Source: an uncultured Collinsella sp.
GTDB lineage: Bacteria; Actinomycetota; Coriobacteriia; Coriobacteriales; Coriobacteriaceae
Direction of reading: 5' to 3'
Assembly (NCBI GenBank): GCA_900544995.1
Contig: UQXC01000006.1
Coordinates: forward strand, 1 to 52,484
Length of the DNA stretch: 52,484 nucleotides
The translations under genes and the position numbers were made by a program. Shown piece after piece: positions 23,942-33,114 of the stretch. Below the pieces are notes generated by a model. It did no database searches, had not been told where the DNA came from, and saw only the letters and a program-made list of their open reading frames with translations. How positions within the stretch are numbered: the first letter of the stretch is position 1; each line of letters begins with the position of its first letter.

Positions 23942-25405
23942 ATGACGAAGACCAAGGCACAGCAGATTATGGCGGCGACCGAGGCTCGCGCGGCTGACGA
24001 CGTCACCGCAGCCATCAAAGATATCGCTACCGAGTTTGAACCCTATATCATCAAGCAGCGCCGGCACTTCCATAAGCACCCGGAGCTGAGCCTTGCCGAG
24101 GAGCGCACGACCTCCGACATCGCCAACCAGCTCGACGCTATGAATATCCCCTACGAGCGTCCGCTCAAGACCGGCTTGGTGGCAACGCTTCGCGGCACCG
24201 CGCCCGACGCCTATCGCGAGGACGGCACTCCACGCCGCCGTATCCTACTGCGCGCCGACATCGACGCCCTGCCCGTTACCGAGCAGACCGGCGAGGATTT
24301 CGCCAGCGTCAACGAGGGCTGCATGCACGCCTGCGGCCACGACTGCCATATCGCCATGATGCTCGGCACGCTGCAAATCCTGCGCCATATGACCGACGAC
24401 ATCCACGGCGAAGTCCGCATCGTCTTCCAGCCCAGCGAGGAAAACGGCCAGGGCGCCAAGCTCATGATCGGCACGGGTGTGCTCGACGGCGTCGATGGCG
24501 CCTACGCCGCGCACATCTGGAGTGAGGTCGACGCCGGCACCGTGAGCTGCGAGCCCGGACCGCGCATGGCCAATACCGACTGGTTCCGCATTGATGTCCG
24601 CGGCACCTCGTGCCATGGCGCCATGCCCCAGCGCGGCCACGACGCCGTCATGGTGGCCGCCGAGATCGTCAATGCCCTGCAGACCATCGTTTCGCGCGAG
24701 ATCAGTCCCTACGAGCCGGCTGTCATCACCGTCGGCGAGCTGCACGGCGGCACCGCGCGCAACGTTATCGCCGGCACGGCCTACCTCGCCGGCACGGTGC
24801 GCACCTACGGCGATTCGACCCACGAGGAAATGCCGGAGCTTATGCGCCGCATCGTGGAGCATACTGCGGCCGCCTTGGGCGCCGAAGCAGAGCTCACCGA
24901 CTACACCATCGCCAACTACAAGGTCGAAAACGACGCAGCCTCGAGCGAGCGCTGCCGTCAGGCTGTAATCAAATGCCTGGGTCCCACCGGCCAAGGCCAT
25001 TATCGCGGCACGCTTTCGGGCGAGGATTTTTCGGAGTACCTGCGCCGCGTACCGGGCGTGCTCGCCTTTGTAGGTACGCGCAACCCCAAGATTGGCGCCA
25101 CGTACGCCCAGCATTCCTGCTTTTACAAGATTGACGAGACTGTGCTGGCAAAGGGCTCCATGGTGGCCGCCCAGTATGCTATCGACTTTTTGGCCGAGCC
25201 CACGCAAGAGGAGCTCGACGGCCCCGCGATTACCGCGGTCGCCGAAACCAACCCCGATCTGGCCGCCAAGTTGCGCTCTGCCAAGGCGACGACCGCCGAG
25301 GCTCGCGACGCCATCCATGATGCCCGAACGGCTCGCCATGCCGCGATCAAGGGCATCCACGACGCACGCGCTGCTGCACGCCGTGAGGAGAAGCACGACG
25401 AGTAG
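23942..25405 (+). CDS. M20-family amidohydrolase / metallopeptidase
   Basis: A 487-residue member of the hippurate/N-acyl-amino-acid amidohydrolase group (M20D), releasing acyl or aryl groups from amino acids. It has RRHFHKHPELSLAE, the metal-binding MHACGHDCH (128-136) with Cys131 and His133, FQPSEENGQGAK with the catalytic glutamate, and the lid domain. The last 60 residues form an Ala/Arg/Lys-rich, probably helical tail not typical of the family. AAGGAG stands 10 bases before the ATG; the longer upstream frame is discounted. A strong terminator follows at 25441. Substrate not determinable. Confidence 0.9.
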   Translation: MTKTKAQQIMAATEARAADDVTAAIKDIATEFEPYIIKQRRHFHKHPELSLAEERTTSDIANQLDAMNIPYERPLKTGLVATLRGTAPDAYREDGTPRRRILLRADIDALPVTEQTGEDFASVNEGCMHACGHDCHIAMMLGTLQILRHMTDDIHGEVRIVFQPSEENGQGAKLMIGTGVLDGVDGAYAAHIWSEVDAGTVSCEPGPRMANTDWFRIDVRGTSCHGAMPQRGHDAVMVAAEIVNALQTIVSREISPYEPAVITVGELHGGTARNVIAGTAYLAGTVRTYGDSTHEEMPELMRRIVEHTAAALGAEAELTDYTIANYKVENDAASSERCRQAVIKCLGPTGQGHYRGTLSGEDFSEYLRRVPGVLAFVGTRNPKIGATYAQHSCFYKIDETVLAKGSMVAAQYAIDFLAEPTQEELDGPAITAVAETNPDLAAKLRSAKATTAEARDAIHDARTARHAAIKGIHDARAAARREEKHDE

Positions 25406-25440
25406 TCGTCACACCCATCCATAACAGCCTGGCTAAAGCA

Positions 25441-25483
25441 GAGCGGGGGCGGACGTATCGAAACGTCCGCCCCCGCTCATTCT
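25441..25483 (+). terminator. Terminator of the M20 hydrolase
   Basis: Perfect 16-base arms GAGCGGGGGCGGACGT/ACGTCCGCCCCCGCTC with loop ATCGAA, then ATTCTTC. Located 36 bases past the stop codon. Confidence 0.8.
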
Positions 25484-25527
25484 TCAAGCGCTATTTCTAC
25501 CCCGTCCCCAAATGGCAGACGGCATGG

Positions 25528-26835
25528 CTACTCGTCCTGAGGCTCCTCGTCGGAGCTTGGCTCGGACGCCGGCTCAGGTGCAGGTGCAGGTGCCGGCTCA
25601 GGCTCAGGCGCAGGCTCGGGCTCAGGCTCGGGCTCAGGCTCGGGCTCAGATGCCGTCTCAGGCTCGGGCGCCGGCTCAGACTCGGTCGCGGGAGCGGGCG
25701 CAGGCGCCGGCGAAGCATCCGGAGCACCGTAACCCGAAGGAGCGGACTTCTTCTCGAAGGGCAACACAAAAGTCAGGACGTCGTCCTTATCCTCATCGGC
25801 CCACTCGTTTGCATAGCGTGCGACCCAATAGCCAACGGCACGGTGCTTGAGCATCTTGCCAAAGACCGTAAGAAATACGGTGACGAAAGCGACCAGCACC
25901 AAGAACAGCGCGAGCGTGACGCCACCGCCGGTAACAATTGCCTCAATACCCGTAGGACGATAGTAGTAGCTATACATACCGACAGAGGCAATGGCGCCAA
26001 AGACGACCGTCAAGATCCATGTGACAACGTTGGCGACCAGGCCCGTCAAAAACTCGGGAAGGAACGAAGCACAGAACAGCTTGGTCTTGTTGTGCTTAAA
26101 CGCCGCCCAGACCTTATCGAGCGAAAACGCGCTCTCGACGCGACCGGTCACCGCAAAGTGCATCACGGCGATGTCGGCGAACATCTTAAAGAAGACACCC
26201 AGAATCGCCGAGGCAATTAGCGCCAGGACAAGCAGGCCGAGCGAACCGAACAGCGCTGCCTCGAGTGCATAGGAGCCATAGTAGGAGTACGAGCCTGCGG
26301 CACCAAGCGCCACGCTCTCCACCAGCGAAAGCACTACACCGATAACGGGAATGGCAGCGATAACCTCGAGCACGACCGAAATAACGCTCGAAAAGACTCC
26401 GAGACCAAACGACGTGGAACGCATCAGTGGACGATCCATGCCGTCATCGACCTTGAGCGAAAGATCACGGCCCCACTCGATACCAAAGCCGGAACCGCAC
26501 ACGCTCGCAATGCAAGCTGCCAAAAAGCCGATGGCAGCCGCAATGCCGCCAATAACGGGAATAAACAACACGAGCACCGACACAACGCAAATCAGCGCCG
26601 GCAAAAACGCGATTTGGCATACACGCTGAAGCACGCCCGGAGTCTTGGTCATATCTTGGAACGCCTGAGCTACACAACCCTTTGGCGCATTCGCCACGGG
26701 CGGCTGCGGAACAAACTGCTGGGGCTGAGGCTGTCCCTGGGGAGCGGGGCCAGCGGCACCGGCATTAGGAGCACCACACACGCCGCAGAACTTGTCGTTA
26801 TCGTCCATAGGGGCGCCACACTGCGAGCAGAACAT
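25528..26835 (-). CDS. Zinc-ribbon membrane protein (DUF4013-like) with Pro/Glu-rich tail
   Basis: A 435-residue protein starting with a CxxC-x10-CxxC zinc ribbon (Cys3, 6, 17, 20), a Gln/Pro linker, then seven or so hydrophobic stretches (about 85-365) resembling DUF4013 proteins, and a low-complexity tail of Pro-Glu/Pro-Ala repeats (about 385-430). The DNA of the tail is a run of GGCTCAGGCTCGGG-like units. The ATG at 26835 is preferred to a longer reading from 26919. The zinc ribbon may mediate protein contacts; function is unknown. Confidence 0.7.
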   Translation of the reverse strand: MFCSQCGAPMDDNDKFCGVCGAPNAGAAGPAPQGQPQPQQFVPQPPVANAPKGCVAQAFQDMTKTPGVLQRVCQIAFLPALICVVSVLVLFIPVIGGIAAAIGFLAACIASVCGSGFGIEWGRDLSLKVDDGMDRPLMRSTSFGLGVFSSVISVVLEVIAAIPVIGVVLSLVESVALGAAGSYSYYGSYALEAALFGSLGLLVLALIASAILGVFFKMFADIAVMHFAVTGRVESAFSLDKVWAAFKHNKTKLFCASFLPEFLTGLVANVVTWILTVVFGAIASVGMYSYYYRPTGIEAIVTGGGVTLALFLVLVAFVTVFLTVFGKMLKHRAVGYWVARYANEWADEDKDDVLTFVLPFEKKSAPSGYGAPDASPAPAPAPATESEPAPEPETASEPEPEPEPEPEPAPEPEPAPAPAPEPASEPSSDEEPQDE

Positions 26836-26985
26836 CGAAATCATCCCTTCGTATCTTGAGCGAATCACCTGGATCGCAAACGATGTCTTTGACATCATTA
26901 TCACCCAATGTGGGGTCAAATACTCAAAGATGACCGATTTGCAAGGTACACGGCGCCAGCAGGCGGTTCGTTGAATACGTCTGTG

Positions 26986-28008
26986 CTAATTCGTTCCGCG
27001 GAAGCCCTTGCCGACGATCTCGGAACTGTCGACGATCGTGATAAAGGCACCCGGATCGACTTCGCGCGCATAGCGGCGCAGTTGCACGGCCTCGCGACGG
27101 CTCAGCACGCTCATGATCACCGTCACGCACTTGCCCGAGAAGGCACCGTAGCCGCGGCTGATGGTCGCCGTACGGTTGAGATGCTTGACGATAAACTCCT
27201 CGACCTTAAGGGGCTCGGAACAAATGACCGTGCAGACTTTGCGCAGGTGAATGCTCTCAATGGCTTTGTCGACCACAAGCGTCTTGGCAAACAGGCCGAG
27301 CACGCAATACAGACCGACACGCGGGCCATACAAAAAGGCCGCGATGGTCACGATGCCGATATCGACCAGCAGCAGGGCACGGCCAATCTCGAGCGTCGTG
27401 CGGCGCTTGAGGATCATGGCAAGAATGTCCGTGCCACCCGTCGAGGCGCCGATGTCAAAGACAATAGCGCTGCCGAGCGCCGGCAAGATGACGGCAAAGC
27501 ACAGGTCGAGCCACATATCACCCGTCAGAGAGACATCGGTCGGAATAAAGAGCTCAAACAGCGAAACATAGGCGGACAGCGCAAACGAGGCGAAGACGCT
27601 CCACAGGATTGCCTTGCGCTCCAAAAAGATAAAGCCCAAAACGACGAGAACCGCGTTGATAATCCACATAAAGACGCCGACGGGCAGGGTCGGAAACAGC
27701 GTGGACAGAATGACCGACACGCCCGAGGTGCCGCCAAAAGCAAAGTGATTAGGGGTTTTAAACGCAACGATGGCAAAGGCCGTAAGAATCAGACCCAGAT
27801 TGAGCTCGGCAAAAAAGCGCGGGAAGCCCGGCTCCTGGCTGCGCTTTTGACCGGCACGCTCGCCGCGCTCGATATCGGTGCGATCGACCACGCGCTCCAT
27901 CGGCACCACGGGAGGACGATGCATCTCCTCGGCAGCACGCGATGCCGCCTCTGCCGCGGCGGCCTCAATCGCCCATGCCTTGCTTTCTGTTTCGTGCTCG
28001 TCAGCCAT
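26986..28008 (-). CDS. YitT family membrane protein (DUF2179)
   Basis: A 340-residue membrane protein. After a charged N-terminal region (about 65 residues, Ala/Glu-rich, unusual for the family) there are five to six membrane segments with the pattern FGGTSGVSVIL and DIGASTGGTDILAMILKR, then a cytosolic DUF2179 domain (about 255-340). YitT proteins are of uncertain function; some are proposed to be transporters. It is monocistronic as far as can be seen. Upstream are a candidate promoter at 28051-28078 and a hairpin with eight G's at 28097-28122. Confidence 0.88.
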   Translation of the reverse strand: MADEHETESKAWAIEAAAAEAASRAAEEMHRPPVVPMERVVDRTDIERGERAGQKRSQEPGFPRFFAELNLGLILTAFAIVAFKTPNHFAFGGTSGVSVILSTLFPTLPVGVFMWIINAVLVVLGFIFLERKAILWSVFASFALSAYVSLFELFIPTDVSLTGDMWLDLCFAVILPALGSAIVFDIGASTGGTDILAMILKRRTTLEIGRALLLVDIGIVTIAAFLYGPRVGLYCVLGLFAKTLVVDKAIESIHLRKVCTVICSEPLKVEEFIVKHLNRTATISRGYGAFSGKCVTVIMSVLSRREAVQLRRYAREVDPGAFITIVDSSEIVGKGFRGTN

Positions 28009-28050
28009 TACGGCAACCCCTCGTTAACAATTTGGAAACAATGCGCCATT

Positions 28051-28078
28051 AGGGTAACGCGGAACGCGACGATTGCAA
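28051..28078 (-). promoter_or_regulatory. Candidate yitT-like gene promoter
   Basis: TTGCAA, 16-base spacer, TACCCT on the minus strand, about 43 bases before the ATG. Weak -10. Confidence 0.3.
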
Positions 28079-28096
28079 CCCCTAGTTAGACGAGCG

Positions 28097-28122
28097 GTAT
28101 GCCTACATCGGGGGGGGCATAC
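28097..28122. repeat. GTATGCC/GGCATAC hairpin containing a G8 run
   Basis: GTATGCC and GGCATAC flank TACATCGGGGGG, creating a run of eight G's at 28110-28117, 32 bases upstream of the -35 proposed for the yitT-like gene. The run may vary in length; no effect can be shown. Confidence 0.45.
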
Positions 28123-28126
28123 AAAT

Positions 28127-28164
28127 AACGGCCGGCCACGCTTTTGCTTGCGCGGTCGGCCGTT
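28127..28164 (-). terminator. Terminator of the amaP-asp23 operon
   Basis: Fifteen-base arms (two imperfect positions, one of them G-T) around TTTTGCTT, followed on the minus strand by TTATTTG. Located 54 bases past the asp23-type stop. Confidence 0.65.
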
Positions 28165-28182
28165 TAACGTTTTCGCAGATAA

Positions 28183-28219
28183 AACCTGCCAAAACAAACC
28201 TGTCCCTTTTTGGAAGGTT
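28183..28219 (+). repeat. Hairpin repeat, AACCTGCC class, copy 2
   Basis: AACCTGCCAAAA, loop CAAACCTGTCCCT, TTTTGGAAGGTT, 37 bases, overlapping the stop codon of the Asp23-family gene. It differs from copy 1 at two positions. The preceding CGCAGATAA is shared with copy 1. Confidence 0.7.
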
Positions 28220-28733
28220 ATTCGTGCTGGCTGGTGCGGTGCTCGTACTCCTCGGGGGTGATGACGTCCTCGATGCGCAGGTTGACGCCCGCCACCTCAA
28301 GGCCGGTCATCGCGGCAAGGCGCTCAGTGACGCGCGCCTTGACATCGTCGAATATCGCGGGCGCATAGGCGCCGTACTCGATAATGACGGAGATGTTGAC
28401 GACCACGCGATTATCATCGGTGACCTCGACCGTCACGCCCTTGGTCAGATTCTCAGCACCAAACTGCTCCTGCACAAAGTGCATGAGGTTACCCTTCATG
28501 CCCAGAACGTGCGGAACCTCGCGGGTGGCCATGGCAACGATCTTCTCGATCACGCCGTTGGAATAGGTCAGCGAGTCCTCGGACTCGTCCGCCTCCTCGT
28601 CGTCCTCATCCACATCGGACTCGGCCTCGACGAGCGCCTCATCCTCGAGCGTTACGTCCTCGGCCTCGGCGGTGACGGTCTCGTCTGCCTCGAGCTCGGT
28701 ATCGGCTACATCGACCTTCGTATTAAAAGCCAT
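28218..28733 (-). CDS. Asp23/Gls24 family envelope stress protein
   Basis: A 171-residue cytosolic protein. The first 55 residues are a strongly acidic disordered segment (Asp/Glu runs), followed by an Asp23 core with SNGVIEKIVAMATREVPHV, VNISVIIEYGAYAP and VNLRIEDV near the end. In Staphylococcus, Asp23 is tethered to the membrane by AmaP. An amaP gene lies two genes upstream, supporting the assignment. The ATG has AAGGAGGAACC. It is last in amaP-DUF2273-asp23. Confidence 0.9.
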   Translation of the reverse strand: MAFNTKVDVADTELEADETVTAEAEDVTLEDEALVEAESDVDEDDEEADESEDSLTYSNGVIEKIVAMATREVPHVLGMKGNLMHFVQEQFGAENLTKGVTVEVTDDNRVVVNISVIIEYGAYAPAIFDDVKARVTERLAAMTGLEVAGVNLRIEDVITPEEYEHRTSQHE

Positions 28734-28777
28734 GGTTCCTCCTTATGCCTGCCGCAGATGCGACAGTCGAATACATA

Positions 28778-29155
28778 TTAGCGGCCGCTAAACAGACGGC
28801 CGAAGAAGTTGACGATCCCGTTCTCGCCGTCGCGAATTTGGCCGATCACAGCGCCGATCAGCACGAAGAATGCAATGACGAGCGTGTCCCACAGGCCCAA
28901 CGTGAGCACCAACACAGCGAGGATAAAGCCAGCGACGGCGCCGAGCGTGGTGTTGGGATGACGCACAGCATAGCTCCAGATGGCAGCGCCCGTACCCTTG
29001 ATGAGACCCATAGCCTCGTCAAAATCCGCGGCTGCCGCGTCTTGTAACTCGGTTGCCTCTGCTTTGGACTCAACGGGTTCGCTCGCCGGTGTGGCGCTCT
29101 GGTCAATCGTCAGGCACGGCGTACGAGCGGTCTTATCTTGATTGGTATCACTCAC
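28778..29155 (-). CDS. DUF2273 small membrane protein
   Basis: A 125-residue protein beginning with GTG, eight bases before the end of amaP, with GGAGG six bases upstream; a longer frame upstream is discounted. After a Thr/Ala-rich N-terminal half it has two hydrophobic segments (about 70-90 and 92-108) and a basic end IGQIRDGENGIVNFFGRLF that fits DUF2273. These proteins are regularly encoded between amaP and asp23 and are thought to be part of the same envelope-stress complex; no biochemical role is known. Confidence 0.8.
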   Translation of the reverse strand: MSDTNQDKTARTPCLTIDQSATPASEPVESKAEATELQDAAAADFDEAMGLIKGTGAAIWSYAVRHPNTTLGAVAGFILAVLVLTLGLWDTLVIAFFVLIGAVIGQIRDGENGIVNFFGRLFSGR

Positions 29156-29693
29156 CGGAAACCTCCACGGTCTGGACGGTAGTCTTGGACGGCAAAAAAC
29201 GAACGCGTGCGGTCGTGCCCGACGTGCCGAGCATGGTGTCGCAGGCCTCCTCGATACGTTGCTGCATCGCGGCTGCAAGGGAGGCCACGTCCCGGTCGTC
29301 GAGCGCGATAGCCTCGACCTTAAATCGGACGTGCGAATCGTCGGGGCCTTGGACGCGGGCCTCGACATGCTCGACCATCACGCGGTCGTCGCGCTCGGCA
29401 GCAGCCCTGGCACACGAAGAAAGCGCCGCAAGGGTAACCTCGATATTGCGCTCCCCCGCCGGATGCACGCAGGACGGCTCGCGACGAGCAAACATCAGGC
29501 GAAAGAAGCTTACCAGCACGCCGATCGCCACAACTCCGCCGCATGCCGTCACGACAATGCGCGGCATGGGGTCGCGCATCAGCAGCATAAAGCGATACGT
29601 ATACGGCCCCCAAAACTGGCAGACAAGCGTACCCAGCGCCACGATGGCGGCGGCAAGATACACAATCGCTAGGGCTCGTTTGAGTACGCGCAC
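29148..29693 (-). CDS. amaP: Alkaline shock response membrane anchor protein (AmaP)
   Basis: A 181-residue protein with two membrane segments (about 8-28 and 47-65) and a C-terminal cytosolic alpha/beta domain, the layout of AmaP, the membrane anchor of Asp23. Similarity is by architecture and gene order rather than by a strong motif. It starts the three-gene operon and overlaps the next gene by eight bases (GTGAGTGA), suggesting coupled translation. The transcript of yebC ends between them at 29753-29790. Confidence 0.8.
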   Translation of the reverse strand: MRVLKRALAIVYLAAAIVALGTLVCQFWGPYTYRFMLLMRDPMPRIVVTACGGVVAIGVLVSFFRLMFARREPSCVHPAGERNIEVTLAALSSCARAAAERDDRVMVEHVEARVQGPDDSHVRFKVEAIALDDRDVASLAAAMQQRIEEACDTMLGTSGTTARVRFLPSKTTVQTVEVSGE

Positions 29694-29744
29694 GTGGCGC
29701 TCCCTTCAAATCTCGGCTCTCGAAATGCAAAACGGTTCGCATCA

Positions 29745-29790
29745 TTATAAAAGAGCCGGGTCCGGTGCTCTACGCACGCGGATCCGGCTC
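29745..29790 (-). terminator. Terminator of yebC
   Basis: Twelve-base arms starting GAGCCGG and ending CCGGCTC (one G-T pair), then TTTTAT on the minus strand; 70 bases after the yebC stop. Confidence 0.75.
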
Positions 29791-29859
29791 ATCTATTCCA
29801 CGAGGCTTGCATGCTCGCTTCATTATGCCCAGATATGCACGGCTTAACCCGTGCGGGCG

Positions 29860-30666
29860 CTACTCCTCCTCGAGGGCAGCGATGACCTCGTCGGTCATGT
29901 CCATGGTGCTGTAAACATCCTGGACGTCGTCGAGCTCCTCAAGACGGTCGATGAGGCGCTGAACCTTCTTGGCGTCGGCGCCGGAGACCTCGGTCGGGGT
30001 GGTCGGGACCATGGTGGTCTCGGAGCCCTTGACCTGGACGCCCTGCTCCTCGAGCGCCTTGGAGACAGCCATGACCTCGTTGGCAGTAGTCCAGACGATC
30101 CACTCCTCGCCGGCGTCCTCGTAGTCCTCGCCGCCGGCCTCGGCGATGGCCATCATGAACTCATCCTCGTCACCGGCAGCACCGTTGGCGATCATGGTCT
30201 CCTTCTTGGCGTTCTCGTCCAGGATCTCTTTGGCGACGACGATCTGGCCCTTGCGCTCAAACTGGAAGGCGACGGAGCCGGAGGTGCCCAGGTTGCCACC
30301 AGCGTGGGAGAAGGCGGAACGGACATCAGCGGCGGTACGGTTGCGGTTGTCGGTCAGGCAGTCGACGTAGACGGCGACACCGGCGGGACCGTAGCCCTCG
30401 TACACGATGTTCTCGTAGACGGCAGCGTCGGCACCCGAACCAAAAGCCTTGTCGATAGCGGACTTGATCTTGTCCTTAGGCATGGACTGAGCCTTGGCCT
30501 TGGCAACGGCAGCGGCGAGGCTGGCGTTGTTCTCGGGCAGCGGGTCACCGCCGAGACGGGCAGCAACGGTGATGTTGCGGCTGAGCTTGGAGAAGAGGGC
30601 GGAACGCTTGGCGTCCTGCGCGCCCTTACGATGCTTGGTTGTGGCCCACTTAGAGTGTCCGGACAT
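29860..30666 (-). CDS. yebC: YebC/PmpR family (TACO1-like) protein
   Basis: A 268-residue cytosolic protein, about 20 residues longer than usual. It opens with MSGHSKWATTKHRKGAQDAKRS... and has YEGYGPAGVAVYVDCLTDNRNRT, the hallmarks of the family. The extra length is an acidic insertion around 160-190 (DEDEFMMAIAEAGGEDYEDAGEE). YebC proteins have been described both as DNA-binding regulators and, more recently, as ribosome-associated factors helping polyproline translation. Here it stands alone with its own terminator, not in the common ruvC context. Confidence 0.94.
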   Translation of the reverse strand: MSGHSKWATTKHRKGAQDAKRSALFSKLSRNITVAARLGGDPLPENNASLAAAVAKAKAQSMPKDKIKSAIDKAFGSGADAAVYENIVYEGYGPAGVAVYVDCLTDNRNRTAADVRSAFSHAGGNLGTSGSVAFQFERKGQIVVAKEILDENAKKETMIANGAAGDEDEFMMAIAEAGGEDYEDAGEEWIVWTTANEVMAVSKALEEQGVQVKGSETTMVPTTPTEVSGADAKKVQRLIDRLEELDDVQDVYSTMDMTDEVIAALEEE

Positions 30667-30795
30667 ACGTGTCTCCTATCGGTTTCGACCTAAAGCCCAG
30701 CGCAGATGCTCGGGCAATATAAACAAACGTTGTTATGATATACCTACTGGCCTGCGAGATAAACCCCAAAATGAAGGCGTCGTGATGATGGCCCC

Positions 30796-30830
30796 TTTGG
30801 TGCAAAGAAACCTGACCTCAATGCACCAAG
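30796..30830 (+). repeat. Hairpin repeat, TTGGTGCA stem
   Basis: TTGGTGCA (30797-30804) pairs with TGCACCAA (30822-30829). The 17-base loop contains AACCTGACC, similar to the CCTGTCCC loop of the other elements. It abuts the stop codon of the next gene (30831). Weaker member of the group. Confidence 0.5.
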
Positions 30831-33014
30831 TTAGAACCAGAGGAAGTCGCTGCGGGTGACGGTGGCGCCGATGGCGAAGGGCATGCAGGCGATGACCGGA
30901 TACAGGTAGCGCATGTAAGTCGAGCCGTTGCACGGGCCAATCAGGCACACGGCGAGCACGCCCAACAGCGGCACCCAGATCGCCAGCGCACGCCATGAAT
31001 GACGACGCAGCAGGTAGACCACCACGGCGATCATGATCCACACATAGGTGGCCGAGCTCATGGTGAGCGAGATAAACGGGATGCGCTGCACCGCCACACG
31101 GTACAGATTGATCAGGTGGTCGCACCAGCGCACCATGTTGCTGTCAACCGGATGGAAGTCGAAGTACTTGAGATTATCGGGGCGTGCCATAATCTCGGCA
31201 CTGCGCGCCGTGCTGTAGACCCAGGCATCGCGCGTGCTCGGATAAAAATAACCATAGTAGTTATTGATAAGCGCCGAGATATAGCACTCGGGATCCTTCT
31301 TAAACATCTGGGCCCACACCTCAAAATAGGCCTTGATGTCCTCCTGCGAGGCGTACTCGTTGAAGCAATTTTTGACGGCATCCGACTTATCCGGGTTGTA
31401 GCGACGGCCCAGGTTCTCGTACTTGAGTACGCGATCGATCACGGCACGCTCTTCGTCGGTCACCGAACCGTCGCAAGGAGCCTCCACGATGGTGCCGTCC
31501 TCCTTAACCGTGGGGTTGACGCCCGAGTTGAGGCCGTCGTGCTTTTGGACGAAACGAGCCGTCTGCTGGAACGGAATCGAGAGGATTTCGCGCTTGGAAC
31601 CGGGCGTAATGTCGTGCGCCGGCATAAAGACCTTGGTGAAGTACATATTAGAGGCAAGGCAGAGCGCGAGCACCGCGAAAACGCCAACCCAGCGGAAACG
31701 CGGGATGGCGCCCGAAGGCGCAGCACCAGTCTGCTTGGCTGCACGACGAGCCACATGCACGTCCCATACGCAAAACGCCGCCGCGATTACGCATGCCGCC
31801 AGCGGAAACACCAGGCCGCCGTTGCGCAGAAACGTGGAACCCATGGCGCCCAGAGCGAGCAGCAGCCAATCGTGGCGCGCAAAGAGCACGGGGGCTTTCT
31901 CGCCCGCTCGCTCGACATTGGCATCACGACGGGGCAAGCCACATGCCACGAGCTTGACGGTCTGTACCAGCAGAACCAAGAACGCGTCGGCAAAGAGCAC
32001 GTCTTTGGTGAGCAACACCGCGTAGTTAGAGAACATCGGCATAAACGCAAAGAACAGCAGGATCGCACCGCGAACCGGCAGGCTCACGCCCAGTTTGCGC
32101 AGCAACGAAATGGAATACGCCATGCAGGCAGCCGTGATGACAAATTGAGCGCAGGTATAGATGGCAAGACCTGCGTTGGCGCTGTTGAACAGTGAAAGCC
32201 CTAGCTGGACGCACGAACCGATGAGAGCCGTGTGCACCACGGGGTGATGTCCGTTGAGCAACACATTAGGATTGAGCAGACGCAAGTAGTCGCTCGTGCC
32301 GTTGGGATAGTTGAACCACTGGCGAATCTGCGCGCCGGTGTCCCCCATAAAAAGACCGGGCAACGAAGCGATGAGCGTGGGCGCCCAGACGGTCATAAGC
32401 ACCAGGAAGGGCCCGGCAAAGGGATGGACCGAGAGCACGGCGTGAGCCACACGCCATATGCGGCCAAAGTGCGCTTCGGAAAACGGGATGCGTCGGGAGC
32501 TCAGCCAATCTAGACACTCAAAGGCAAGGTAGAAGGCAACGACCGCCAAGAGCATCCAGCCCGCGCCGCCAATCCAGGCGCAGATGATGCGAGCTTTGTA
32601 GCCAAGGACAATCTCGGCCGAGTCGGTGAGATCGTAGCTGCGGCCGAACACCATGCAGATGGCGAAGAACAGCGATGGCAGAATGATCGATGGACGCCAG
32701 GTGTCGCCACGGCCAAAGAACACGTAGCGAAACGGCAAGGTGAGCAGGCAGGCAAGTGCAAGTAGCATGACCGCGTCGGTATGGCCGGCAAACGAGAGGA
32801 GCACCTCGTAGCACACGTACAGCATGCCCGAGGCTTTGGGGTCAATCGCCAAGACTGCGTTGCTCGACACCGGGGCGGGATCGATGGAAAACGCCGTGGT
32901 CGCCAACAGCGCGAGCAAAAAGGCGATGAGCGTCTGCCTGGCGGGGTAGCGCTTAAACCAGACGATGCGGGCAGCGTCGCGCGCAGCCGTTGTGGAGAGA
33001 TCGGAATCCTTCAC
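30831..33014 (-). CDS. DUF6020-like multispan membrane protein
   Basis: A 727-residue integral membrane protein with roughly twelve hydrophobic segments and a large extracytoplasmic loop around residues 465-620, rich in charged residues and with STRDAWVYSTARS. The layout and the FMGDTGAQIRQWFNYPNGTSDYL segment suggest a DUF6020 / GT-C-like glycosyltransferase-type membrane protein. No catalytic motif can be assigned, so function is unknown. Its stop adjoins a hairpin repeat, and another hairpin repeat (33036-33072) stands 21 bases before its start. It is monocistronic as far as seen. Confidence 0.7.
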   Translation of the reverse strand: MKDSDLSTTAARDAARIVWFKRYPARQTLIAFLLALLATTAFSIDPAPVSSNAVLAIDPKASGMLYVCYEVLLSFAGHTDAVMLLALACLLTLPFRYVFFGRGDTWRPSIILPSLFFAICMVFGRSYDLTDSAEIVLGYKARIICAWIGGAGWMLLAVVAFYLAFECLDWLSSRRIPFSEAHFGRIWRVAHAVLSVHPFAGPFLVLMTVWAPTLIASLPGLFMGDTGAQIRQWFNYPNGTSDYLRLLNPNVLLNGHHPVVHTALIGSCVQLGLSLFNSANAGLAIYTCAQFVITAACMAYSISLLRKLGVSLPVRGAILLFFAFMPMFSNYAVLLTKDVLFADAFLVLLVQTVKLVACGLPRRDANVERAGEKAPVLFARHDWLLLALGAMGSTFLRNGGLVFPLAACVIAAAFCVWDVHVARRAAKQTGAAPSGAIPRFRWVGVFAVLALCLASNMYFTKVFMPAHDITPGSKREILSIPFQQTARFVQKHDGLNSGVNPTVKEDGTIVEAPCDGSVTDEERAVIDRVLKYENLGRRYNPDKSDAVKNCFNEYASQEDIKAYFEVWAQMFKKDPECYISALINNYYGYFYPSTRDAWVYSTARSAEIMARPDNLKYFDFHPVDSNMVRWCDHLINLYRVAVQRIPFISLTMSSATYVWIMIAVVVYLLRRHSWRALAIWVPLLGVLAVCLIGPCNGSTYMRYLYPVIACMPFAIGATVTRSDFLWF

Positions 33015-33035
33015 AGTCCAAAGAGCCTTTCTAGA

Positions 33036-33072
33036 AACCTGCCAAAAAGGGACAGGTTTATTTTGACAGGTT
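33036..33072 (-). repeat. Hairpin repeat, AACCTGCC class, copy 3 (inverted)
   Basis: On the minus strand: AACCTGTCAAAA, loop TAAACCTGTCCCT (identical to copy 1), TTTTGGCAGGTT. Flanked on one side by CAGATAA, as in copies 1 and 2. It is upstream of the DUF6020-like start and opposite in orientation to the other two copies. Confidence 0.7.
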
Positions 33073-33114
33073 TTATCTGGGGAAACGTTACGGTTCTGTC
33101 ATCGTTGCCCAGCA

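Noticed and set aside
25560..25700. GGCTCAGGCTCGGG-type short tandem repeats, first suspected as a CRISPR or minisatellite
   Set aside because: They are in frame and encode the Pro/Glu/Ala tail of the zinc-ribbon membrane protein. Units are irregular and no spacers exist.
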